A stretch of DNA of 13,384 bases, taken from contig UROA01000047.1 in assembly GCA_900549355.1 (NCBI GenBank), positions 1-13,384 of the forward strand, in the 5' to 3' direction. The notes under the pieces were generated by a model that was not told the origin of the DNA, searched no databases, and was given only the letters and a program-made list of their open reading frames with translations. The stretch comes from an uncultured Collinsella sp. Its GTDB lineage: Bacteria; Actinomycetota; Coriobacteriia; Coriobacteriales; Coriobacteriaceae. The translations under genes and the position numbers were made by a program. Shown here piece after piece: positions 1 to 6,169 of the stretch (position 1 is its first letter; every line of letters begins with the position of its first letter).

Positions 1-503
1 AGGCTCAGGGAGCCGCCGATGCCGATGGACACCAGATGCTCGATCTTCTTGCCGGTAACGCCCTTCCACTCACCGGAGCGCACGCACTCGGCGAAGGCAT
101 ACATGCGGTCGAGGACCTCGTGCACGTCAGCGACGACATCCTGGCCGTCAACGATGAGCTGGCCCTTCTCGCTTGCCGGGCGGCGCGGCGCGGTGGGCAG
201 GACGGCGCGGTCCTCGGTGGTGTTGATGTGCTCGCCGGAGAACATGGCGTCGCGGCGCTCCTCGAGCTTCACCTCGCGGGCAAGATCACACAGCAGCTTG
301 ACGGTCTCATCGGTCACCAGGTTCTTGGACAGGTCGAAGTGCAGGTCGCCGGCGTCAAAGCTCAGCTTGTTCACGCGCTCCGCATCGGCAGCGAACCATG
401 CCTTAAGGTCGATACCTTCGGCCTCAAGCTTCTCCTGATGAGCCTCGAGCGCCTTCCAAGCGGCGGTCGACGTAGCATCGATAGGTGCGGCAACAGTTGC
501 CAT
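1..503 (-). CDS. pgi: Glucose-6-phosphate isomerase, N-terminal part (truncated by window edge)
   Basis: This is the first ~167 residues of phosphoglucose isomerase, the cytoplasmic enzyme that interconverts glucose-6-phosphate and fructose-6-phosphate in glycolysis and gluconeogenesis. I translated the minus strand from ATG at 503 and the frame stays open to the window edge. Family hallmarks are visible: a MFSGEHINTTEDRAVLPTA block (about residues 90-110), a DGQDVVADVHEVLDRM block, then GEWKGVTGKKIEHLVSIGIGGS at the edge. The last is the sugar-phosphate-binding glycine loop. The catalytic C-terminal half lies outside the window. The start is supported by a strong GAGGAGG ribosome site 5-6 bases upstream. 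The residues after GIGGS read L-S rather than the more usual D-L-G-P, so the loop differs slightly or an error lies at the edge. Identity is confident from the conserved blocks. Confidence 0.93.
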   Translation of the reverse strand, partial: MATVAAPIDATSTAAWKALEAHQEKLEAEGIDLKAWFAADAERVNKLSFDAGDLHFDLSKNLVTDETVKLLCDLAREVKLEERRDAMFSGEHINTTEDRAVLPTAPRRPASEKGQLIVDGQDVVADVHEVLDRMYAFAECVRSGEWKGVTGKKIEHLVSIGIGGSLS

Positions 504-522
504 AGAGTCCTCCTCAGCATAC

Positions 523-544
523 GGGCGCATGCCTCCATGCGCCC
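523..544 (-). promoter_or_regulatory. 5'-leader stem-loop upstream of pgi
   Basis: A perfect 9-bp stem (GGGCGCATG/CATGCGCCC) with a 4-base loop, GAGG on the transcript strand, ends about five bases before the pgi Shine-Dalgarno region. The loop sequence resembles the ribosome site. It could stabilise the mRNA 5' end or tune initiation. No T-run follows, so it is not a terminator. A TAGAAT -10-like box lies upstream (563-568, minus strand), but no convincing -35 is spaced from it. Confidence 0.5.
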
Positions 545-626
545 GGACATTCAGATGCCACTATTCTAGCGCAGGTCAAGACTATAATCAGCGAGCGTTG
601 CCAATCGGCCCCCAAACGGCAACCGA

Positions 627-696
627 CCATAAAGGGACAGGTTTATTTTGGCAGGTCAAACGCTTTACCTACCAAAAATAACCCATCCCTTTATGG
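627..696. repeat. Long near-perfect palindrome (30-bp arms)
   Basis: Arms 627-656 and 667-696 are reverse complements with only a few mismatches, separated by a 10-base loop. The outer ten bases of each arm (CCATAAAGGG) match exactly. The element sits seven bases after the stop codon of the Fe-ADH-like gene and upstream of pgi. Neither strand has a T-run after the stem, so it is not a classic intrinsic terminator. It looks like a dispersed palindromic intergenic (REP/MITE-like) element. Part of its arm (TTTTGGCAGGT) recurs in inverse orientation at 1356-1366, on the other side of the neighbouring gene. Confidence 0.8.
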
Positions 697-702
697 CAGA
701 TA

Positions 703-1278
703 TTAGGCCGCGGCGCACACACTGCCGAGCAACTCACGCAGAGGAGACCCAATGCCCTCCAGCAGTTCGGGCGCGATGATGGCAAAAACGGGAACCTCAC
801 CGGCCCCCACGACGGCAGGCACTTTCCCCTCCGAGACAATACATCCATAAGGGACAAAACCGTCTTCGCCGGCATCGAGCGCCGCCATGCGACGCGCGAG
901 TTCGCGCGCAAAGCCGGCAGTATCGGCATCGCCAATCGCCAATACAAAGTCAACCCCTTCGTCGGTCGCCAGGGCCACGGCTTCGTCGATCAGCTCGTCT
1001 CCCCCGTCGCCCTCAACCGAGCCGCAGTGGAAAAGCACGCGCTCGAGCAGAGCTCGATCAAGCGAGCCGAGTGCCGCCGAGACAAGCTCATCACGCGTGT
1101 GCTTGTCGCCTCCCAGCACGACCAGTGCCTTAGTGCCGCCATAGTGGGCAACCAATCGCCCGCACCAGCGAGCCACATCCCCATCCGCAACCAAGCGTGT
1201 CGGCATACCAAACCCATAATTGACCATCTTTCCCACAACCCTTCCGTGCGCATAGGCGGTATCAATCGTTAGGCTCAT
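703..1278 (-). CDS. Short Fe-ADH-like Rossmann-domain protein lacking the metal-binding half
   Basis: This 191-residue protein resembles only the N-terminal NAD-binding half of group III iron-containing alcohol dehydrogenases, which are usually about 380 residues or longer. Visible family blocks are YGFGMPTRLV (residues 21-30), HYGGTKALVVLGG (45-57) and EGVDFVLAIGDAD (107-119). In active members the last block reads xGGGS and contacts the dinucleotide; here it is GDAD. The C-terminal helical domain with the metal-ligand histidines is absent, and no remnant is visible downstream, where the palindrome at 627-696 begins. Upstream of ATG 1278 there is no good ribosome site. Family alignment suggests the internal ATG at 1227 (MVNYGFG...), preceded by GGAAGGG and GGGAAAG purine tracts, could be the real start. 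Dehydrogenase activity is unlikely. It may be a binding or regulatory protein, or a decaying paralogue. The fold assignment is moderately sure and the function unknown. Confidence 0.6.
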   Translation of the reverse strand: MSLTIDTAYAHGRVVGKMVNYGFGMPTRLVADGDVARWCGRLVAHYGGTKALVVLGGDKHTRDELVSAALGSLDRALLERVLFHCGSVEGDGGDELIDEAVALATDEGVDFVLAIGDADTAGFARELARRMAALDAGEDGFVPYGCIVSEGKVPAVVGAGEVPVFAIIAPELLEGIGSPLRELLGSVCAAA

Positions 1279-1355
1279 GCTACGAAGCGAGGTTTTCCGA
1301 GCTGTTTCGCACTCTTTAGAGCTGCGTTAAAAACCCGATGCAGTTGCACGACTAT

Positions 1356-1366
1356 ACCTGCCAAAA
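1356..1366 (+). repeat. Partial copy of the 627-696 palindrome arm
   Basis: ACCTGCCAAAA is the exact reverse complement of TTTTGGCAGGT at 646-656 inside the long palindrome. A related AGGAACAGGTTTT follows. It may be a decayed half element. It directly abuts the -35 region of the polymerase promoter, so an old insertion could have contributed to that promoter. Eleven matching bases are weak evidence on their own. Confidence 0.35.
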
Positions 1367-1377
1367 AGGAACAGGTT

Positions 1378-1406
1378 TTGACGATGTCCGGACGAGCGGG
1401 TATTAT
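1378..1406 (+). promoter_or_regulatory. Sigma-70-type promoter of the polymerase-YolD operon
   Basis: TTGACG (1378-1383) and TATTAT (1401-1406) are separated by exactly 17 bases, a near-consensus housekeeping promoter. The expected transcription start is around 1413, inside the first LexA-like box. That arrangement suits repression by blocking RNA polymerase. Confidence 0.8.
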
Positions 1407-1420
1407 CGAACAGATATTCG
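1407..1420 (+). promoter_or_regulatory. LexA (SOS) operator, box 1
   Basis: CGAACAGATATTCG fits the Gram-positive LexA/DinR consensus CGAAC-RNRY-GTTYG at every fixed position except one (A for G at position 10). It starts immediately after the -10 hexamer and covers the predicted transcription start. This implies DNA-damage-inducible control of the downstream polymerase. Confidence 0.75.
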
Positions 1421-1423
1421 ATA

Positions 1424-1437
1424 AGAACATGTGTTTG
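1424..1437 (+). promoter_or_regulatory. LexA (SOS) operator, box 2
   Basis: AGAACATGTGTTTG matches CGAAC-RNRY-GTTYG at all but the first position. It lies 17 bp centre-to-centre from box 1, between the transcription start and the ribosome site. Two adjacent boxes would allow cooperative LexA binding. The GTG at 1431 falls inside this box, which also argues against it as the start codon. Confidence 0.75.
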
Positions 1438-1451
1438 ATGGAAGTGTACGG

Positions 1452-2957
1452 ATGGCGCACGAGCAGCATACCTATATCTGCATCGACCTCAAGACGTTCT
1501 ATGCCAGCGTCGAGTGTGTCGACCGCGGACTCGATCCCCTCACTACGTGCCTGGTCGTTGCCGACGAATCGCGCGGACGAACGACCATCTGCCTCGCCAT
1601 CACGCAGGCTATGAAGGACCTTGGAATACACAACCGCTGCCGTCTATTCGAGATTCCCGACGGCATCGACTACATCAAGGCCGTACCGCGCATGCAGCAC
1701 TATATGGAGGTGTCGGCGCAAATCTACGGCATCTACCTGGAATACGTGAGTCCGCAAGACATTCACGTCTATTCAATCGATGAATGCTTTATCGACGTGA
1801 CACCCTATCTGGACCTCTATCACACCGATGAGGAAGGCTTCGCCTGCATGTTGCGTGACGAGGTCTTGGCGCGTACCGGCATCACGGCGACGGTCGGCAT
1901 CGGCCCCAACCTATTCCAGGCCAAGGTTGCACTTGATATCACCGCCAAGCACGTGCCCAGTCGCATCGGCAAACTCGACGACGAGACCTTTCGCAAGGAG
2001 ATCTGGCCCCATCGCCCCATCACCGACATCTGGGGCATCGGCCCCGGCGTGGCGGCCCGTCTCGAGAAATACGGCGTCTACGACCTGATGGGCGTCGCCG
2101 CACTCGACGAGAACCTGCTCTACGACGAACTCGGCGTTAATGCCGAATATCTCATCGACCACGCCTTCGGACGCGAGCCGACAACCATCGCCGATATCCA
2201 AGCCTATCGCCCGCAAGCAACTTCGACCACCACAGGACAGGTGCTCTCGAAGGGTTATGCCTACGAGCAGGCCTACACCGTCTTGCGCGAGATGGTCGAC
2301 AACGCCGTGTTGGACTTAGTAGATAAGCACGTGGTGTGCGACAGCATCTCGCTCTTTGTAGGCTACGCGAGCGAGCGCGCCGACATACGCCGCCTCGACG
2401 CCAGCGGCACAGCGCAATATGTAGACGGATGCGGGCATTTGCGTTCGAGCACGTCGAGCATCGAACCCACCGCGACCGCCGGTCCTGAGCTCGCACCCCG
2501 TGCGCCCAAGCCCGTCCAGCACAATGACGAACGGCGCCGACTGGTACGTGAGGCGCAGGCAATCGATGGCATCTTTGTGGGAGAGCATGGCGGCAAACCG
2601 CGCGGTGGCTACGCCGCACTCTTTGCGCACTCCAACGCTTCGCGAAAGCTGCCCGAGCGCACCAATTCGTTTAAGAAGATCATGGGCTATTTCGATGAGC
2701 TCTGGGCGCAGACTGTCGATCCCAAACGACCGGTCAAACGCATCAACCTGGGATTTGGCAATCTGGTGCCCGAAGAATTTGCCACCATCGATCTGTTCAG
2801 CGATATCGAGGCGGATGAGCGCGAGCGCGACCTGGCGCGCGCCGTGTTGGCCGTAAAAGGCAAATACGGCAAGAACGCGCTCGTCAAAGGATTAAGCTTT
2901 ACCGCCGGCGCCACCGCACGCGAACGCAACGACCAAGTTGGAGGACACCGTGCCTAA
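1452..2957 (+). CDS. SOS-inducible Y-family DNA polymerase (UvrX/YqjW-like)
   Basis: This 501-residue translesion DNA polymerase of the DinB/UmuC superfamily synthesises past damaged template bases, with low fidelity. The first catalytic block is CIDLKTFYASVE, with metal-ligand Asp12. The second, YSIDECFID, holds Asp110 and Glu111. A helix-hairpin-helix (DIWGIGPGVAARLEKYGV) covers about 192-209, and the little-finger domain follows. A low-complexity Ala/Pro-rich stretch at about 310-365 interrupts the C-terminal half. The end carries TIDLFSDIE and KNALVKGLSFTAGATARERN before GGH, typical of the Bacillus UvrX/YqjW subgroup rather than classical DinB. Start ATG 1452 is chosen because GGAAG lies eight bases upstream and because the in-frame GTG at 1431 is inside a LexA box. 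The stop overlaps the next gene by eight bases. Promoter plus two LexA boxes imply SOS induction. Confidence 0.93.
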   Translation: MAHEQHTYICIDLKTFYASVECVDRGLDPLTTCLVVADESRGRTTICLAITQAMKDLGIHNRCRLFEIPDGIDYIKAVPRMQHYMEVSAQIYGIYLEYVSPQDIHVYSIDECFIDVTPYLDLYHTDEEGFACMLRDEVLARTGITATVGIGPNLFQAKVALDITAKHVPSRIGKLDDETFRKEIWPHRPITDIWGIGPGVAARLEKYGVYDLMGVAALDENLLYDELGVNAEYLIDHAFGREPTTIADIQAYRPQATSTTTGQVLSKGYAYEQAYTVLREMVDNAVLDLVDKHVVCDSISLFVGYASERADIRRLDASGTAQYVDGCGHLRSSTSSIEPTATAGPELAPRAPKPVQHNDERRRLVREAQAIDGIFVGEHGGKPRGGYAALFAHSNASRKLPERTNSFKKIMGYFDELWAQTVDPKRPVKRINLGFGNLVPEEFATIDLFSDIEADERERDLARAVLAVKGKYGKNALVKGLSFTAGATARERNDQVGGHRA

Positions 2958-3375
2958 ACCCAAACAACAGCCCGTGCGCCCGCCGACCGCCTTCGAGCGT
3001 CTGGCGGACCCCGAGGGAAGACGTCGATCCGCCGACCCCAAGCTCACCGCCAACGGCGCCGTCCGCGCCGGCCGTGCCGCGCAGTTTATGCCCTTTGCCG
3101 TCCTCACGGGATACTACGAGCTCGTGCGCAAACAAGAGATCACTGTTGAGTCCAAATGCGAACCCACGGAAGAAAAAGCCCTCGAGCTTTCGAAAAAGCT
3201 CGAGGGCCTCAAACGAGGCGACCTGGTACGCGTCACCTATTACGATACGTACGGCTATCGTAGCCGCACGGGCATTCTCGACGAAGTGTTACCCGCATTC
3301 AAGCTGCTCAAACTCAGGGATATCGCCATCGACTTCGACGATATCCAAGGCATCGAGCTGCGTGGTCGAGTCTAG
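2950..3375 (+). CDS. YolD-like protein, partner of the Y-family polymerase
   Basis: This 141-residue member of the YolD-like family (PF08863) carries the diagnostic RAAQFMPFAVLTGYYE block at residues 42-57 and a C-terminal small beta domain (RVTYYDTYGYRSRTGIL, then IDFDDIQGIELRG). YolD proteins are commonly encoded beside UvrX/YqjW-type polymerases and are thought to modulate them; the exact mechanism is not established. GTG at 2950 is preceded by GGAGG with five bases of spacing. This start overlaps the polymerase stop by eight bases, so translation is probably coupled. The in-frame TTG at 2938 lies over the ribosome site and is rejected. The basic, Pro-rich N-terminus (1-40) looks disordered. 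Its stop codon overlaps the stop of the convergent surface-protein gene, and its coding sequence contains that gene's probable terminator. Confidence 0.9.
   Translation: MPKPKQQPVRPPTAFERLADPEGRRRSADPKLTANGAVRAGRAAQFMPFAVLTGYYELVRKQEITVESKCEPTEEKALELSKKLEGLKRGDLVRVTYYDTYGYRSRTGILDEVLPAFKLLKLRDIAIDFDDIQGIELRGRV
3173..3207 (-). terminator. Intrinsic terminator embedded antisense in the yolD-like gene
   Basis: On the minus strand a perfect 13-bp stem (GCCCTCGAGCTTT with its complement, TTCG loop) is followed at once by TTTTTCTT. This is a textbook rho-independent terminator. It lies about 165 bases past the stop of the surface-protein gene, inside the yolD-like reading frame, where it encodes ALELSKKLEGL on the other strand. 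On the plus strand no T-run follows, so the polymerase-YolD mRNA should not be stopped here. Confidence 0.8.
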
Positions 3376-5897
3376 CGACGAGAACGCTTGCGCAAGACGA
3401 GAGCAATGCCAAGCACTGCGGCAGCTGCAACCAGCAATCCCAAGACCAGCGTGAGGGTCGAGTCACCAGCGTGAGGCAGCGAGCCGTCCTTCGGAGTCTT
3501 CTTAGCGGTCGTCGTGACAGTGGTCGTGGTGCTGCTCGACTGGTCATTACCGCCCGTCTGGCTGCCACCAGGCTGATCGCCACCACCCGGCTGCGAGGGA
3601 TCCGTGGGCTCCGTCGGATCCGGAGTACCGGGTTCGACCGGATTCTCAGAATTCTCCTTGCGCTGGATCCAAACCTGGCAGCCATAGAATGGGTTGGCGG
3701 TACCGAGGCACAGACCCTGGTTGGTCACCGCAAAGGTGCGCAGACCATGGTTATACGGATCGTTAAAGCCATTGGTCGTCAGCGTCGTAAAGTTCACGCC
3801 GTCCTCGGTCACATACATATCAAAGCCACGCTCGGCATCGCGAAGGTAACACATGCACGTAAGCACGCTCTGCAGCTTCTTGAGGTTCTCCTCGCTCAGC
3901 AGCTTATCGAGCGCATCCTGAATATCGCTCGGCAGCTCGGTGCCATAGGCATCCTCGTACTGCTGCTTCAGGCTCTCATAGCTATCGAGCATGTCCTGAT
4001 ACTGGTCGGCAAAGGACTTGAAGTACGCGATCTCGCCATCGATCTTCTGGACATAAGCGGCGTCGTCCTCAACGTCCTGGGACACCGTCGCGGCCTGATC
4101 GCAAAGATCGCCCGTGGCATCCTCCAGCGCATCGCTCAGATCGCCAAAGCCCTTAGCAACCTCGGTCTTCCCGTCATCGACATCGGCAGCTTCGTTCGAA
4201 TCATCGACCTCGACGGTCTCGTTTGAATCATCGTCCGCAAGCGTGTTAACGGGAACGATGGGGTCGTCAGGCGATTTCTTGTCGAGCAGGTGATCGAGCA
4301 GGTCCCTAAGGCGCTGAACCTGAGAGCCCCACTCCTCGGGCGTCATATCGATAATGTCGCCATTGGAGAACTGGCCGATCGGCTCAAGCAGGCTCGCGGT
4401 ATCAAAGGTACCGATATACAGCTTGCCGTCGAACTTCTGCATGCGCCAAATGTACTGGTTCTCGTTTCGGCCAAAGCCCGAAGTCAGGCCAGAAATACCG
4501 CCCTCGGGGAACATATCGGTGCGATCGCCAACGACGAGCTCCATGTTCTCGTCCTTGTCCATGCGATAGATGTTGACCGACTGCTCAAGATTGGCATTCA
4601 CAAACGAGCAGTCAACGCCGCCCATGCTGCTCTTGCCGCCCTCTTCGGTGCTGGACTTGTTGAACAGGATGCGCTCGAGAGCAATCTCCTCGTCGTTGTA
4701 TTCACCGATATAGAGGTAGTCGTTGTAGACGATGAGGTTGGCAGCACCAGAACGGGTGCGGGCAGGATCAATGCCAAAGCAGTACTTTGCACCGTCCGTC
4801 TTCTGATCGCCAACAATGGGAGTCCACGAATAGATGCCGTCGGCATTCTTGTCGCCACGAACCATGGCAAACGACTGCATGGAGTTATCATCGGGAGCGT
4901 TCTCGGGTGTACCGGTGCAAATGGTCGCATAGAGATGGCCATTGTACGAGACCATATCCCAAATGGCGCCGCCGTAGATGCTGTCCTGATAGCGAATCGC
5001 CGGATAGTTAAACAACGTGTCCGAGTTAGCAATCTCGATGAAGCTGTCCTGGCCCTTCGACGGGTCAGGCGACGTCAGGATTGTCGACACAAACTTACCG
5101 GCCGCGTCTTTACCCACATTACTGATGACGAGCTGGCCATCATGGACGCACATGCCGCGGATACCGGTAGAAATGCCCTGTTTGTAGGCAGCACCGTAAT
5201 CCTGCATGCTCGAAAGGCCCTGATAGACAACTTTGTACTCATCCGTCTTAGGATCAATCTCATATACAGCAGGCAGGCCGCCTTTGCCGCCATTGGTCCT
5301 GACGCTGCCGCAGAAATAGAGCTTACCCTTATAGCTCACGGCATTGCGGAACAAAGGAGCGACGCCGTTGAGCGATTCAGAGAGTAGCAGCTTGGTCTCA
5401 CCGGTCTTGGTATTGATCTTGACCAAGATGCCGCCGCTGTCCTTGTCGGCCGTGCCGTCCTCCTTCTGCTGTCCATAGAAGAAGGTACCGTTAAACATGG
5501 CCTCCAGCGTCAGGCGCATGGTTTCGACATCAAAGGAATCGCCCAGCGTGCTGTTCATGAGCGTCAGCGTGTTGCCCATCGCCGCATAGCAGGTGCCCAC
5601 ATAAAGCCAGTCACCATAGCTCGCAGCCGCCCAAGTGTAGCTCTGGCCGCGATCGCCTTCGTTGTTGGCCGTATTACCATCGGCGCCCGGAACGGCAACG
5701 GCACCGTTACCCTGGTAGTCAACGATGCCATCCGGCTGCGACGTTCCTACCGTAGGATGCGAGAGCTTCTCAAAGGAATACCCATTTCCCGCATTGTAGG
5801 TAACGGCACCCGATGCGTCTTCGGCGTGCGCCGGCAGCGGCGATACCAAGATAGCAGCAAGCGCTGCCACCAAGCCAAGTGTTCCCACTCGTCTCAT
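3372..5897 (-). CDS. Wall-anchored beta-propeller-like surface protein with helical insert
   Basis: This is an 841-residue secreted protein. A signal peptide covers 1-25 (cleavage after AHA). Residues about 40-510 show repeated beta-propeller-like strands such as DWLYVGTCY, GKLYFCGS, GHLYATICTG, DYLYIGEYN and GKLYIGTFDT. A charged region at about 515-695 follows, with a twofold 9-residue repeat (DDSNETVEV/DDSNEAADV, 555-572) and predicted long helices, interrupting the propeller. The fold resumes with GFDMYVTEDGVNF and HGLRTFAVTNQGLCLGTANP (about 691-742). A Pro/Gly/Thr-rich wall-spanning stretch (752-806) leads to the sorting signal: LPHAG (807-811), a hydrophobic segment and a basic RKRSRR tail. 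LPHAG departs from canonical LPXTG, having Ala for Thr, but the architecture is that of a sortase substrate. The ribosome site GGGGAGG lies ten bases before ATG 5897. The ligand or substrate is unknown. The stop overlaps the convergent yolD-like gene by four bases. Confidence 0.85.
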   Translation of the reverse strand: MRRVGTLGLVAALAAILVSPLPAHAEDASGAVTYNAGNGYSFEKLSHPTVGTSQPDGIVDYQGNGAVAVPGADGNTANNEGDRGQSYTWAAASYGDWLYVGTCYAAMGNTLTLMNSTLGDSFDVETMRLTLEAMFNGTFFYGQQKEDGTADKDSGGILVKINTKTGETKLLLSESLNGVAPLFRNAVSYKGKLYFCGSVRTNGGKGGLPAVYEIDPKTDEYKVVYQGLSSMQDYGAAYKQGISTGIRGMCVHDGQLVISNVGKDAAGKFVSTILTSPDPSKGQDSFIEIANSDTLFNYPAIRYQDSIYGGAIWDMVSYNGHLYATICTGTPENAPDDNSMQSFAMVRGDKNADGIYSWTPIVGDQKTDGAKYCFGIDPARTRSGAANLIVYNDYLYIGEYNDEEIALERILFNKSSTEEGGKSSMGGVDCSFVNANLEQSVNIYRMDKDENMELVVGDRTDMFPEGGISGLTSGFGRNENQYIWRMQKFDGKLYIGTFDTASLLEPIGQFSNGDIIDMTPEEWGSQVQRLRDLLDHLLDKKSPDDPIVPVNTLADDDSNETVEVDDSNEAADVDDGKTEVAKGFGDLSDALEDATGDLCDQAATVSQDVEDDAAYVQKIDGEIAYFKSFADQYQDMLDSYESLKQQYEDAYGTELPSDIQDALDKLLSEENLKKLQSVLTCMCYLRDAERGFDMYVTEDGVNFTTLTTNGFNDPYNHGLRTFAVTNQGLCLGTANPFYGCQVWIQRKENSENPVEPGTPDPTEPTDPSQPGGGDQPGGSQTGGNDQSSSTTTTVTTTAKKTPKDGSLPHAGDSTLTLVLGLLVAAAAVLGIALVLRKRSRR

Positions 5898-5987
5898 AAG
5901 GTTATAGCCTCCCCTGTCCTAAAGCCCAGTTTTAGCATTCTTCATTTCTGTCCACGGTTAATTGCAATCTGAGCACAGCAATAATCA

Positions 5988-6003
5988 GTGTATAAATATA
6001 CAC
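5988..6003. promoter_or_regulatory. Palindrome upstream of the surface-protein gene, possible operator
   Basis: GTGTATAAATATACAC has perfect 7-bp arms around AA. It lies about 90 bases before the surface-protein start, in an AT-rich island within the 272-base gap 5898-6169. On the minus strand a GATTAT -10-like box follows, but no convincing -35 is seen. The symmetry suggests a transcription-factor site. The rest of the gap holds a TTTGCGCAAA palindrome (6100-6109) and a second GCGCAAA (6053-6059), with no gene that I can support. Confidence 0.4.
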
Positions 6004-6169
6004 CTGTAATTTTTTGGACGGGTTCATAGATGCTCGATTGGTAGCGAATTCCGCGCAAACCGTCACCAAACTCCACTTTTGCCGCATCTAAAGGTTATTT
6101 TTGCGCAAATTTTTGGATGCCGATAGTCACAATGGGCAGAAGGCTGGTACCCACCGGAGAGGGCAACGC

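Noticed and set aside
36..569. 177-codon plus-strand frame at the window start
   Set aside because: It is antisense to pgi, whose minus-strand translation matches conserved isomerase blocks and has a strong ribosome site.
1431..1451. GTG 1431 as start of the Y-family polymerase
   Set aside because: It lies inside the second LexA box and lacks its own ribosome site, whereas ATG 1452 has GGAAG at good spacing and begins just before the catalytic block.
4290..5387. Long open frame (365 codons) on the plus strand opposite the surface-protein gene
   Set aside because: It lies wholly antisense to a well-supported gene, has no ribosome site and no recognisable family motif. Long antisense frames are expected from GC-rich codon usage.
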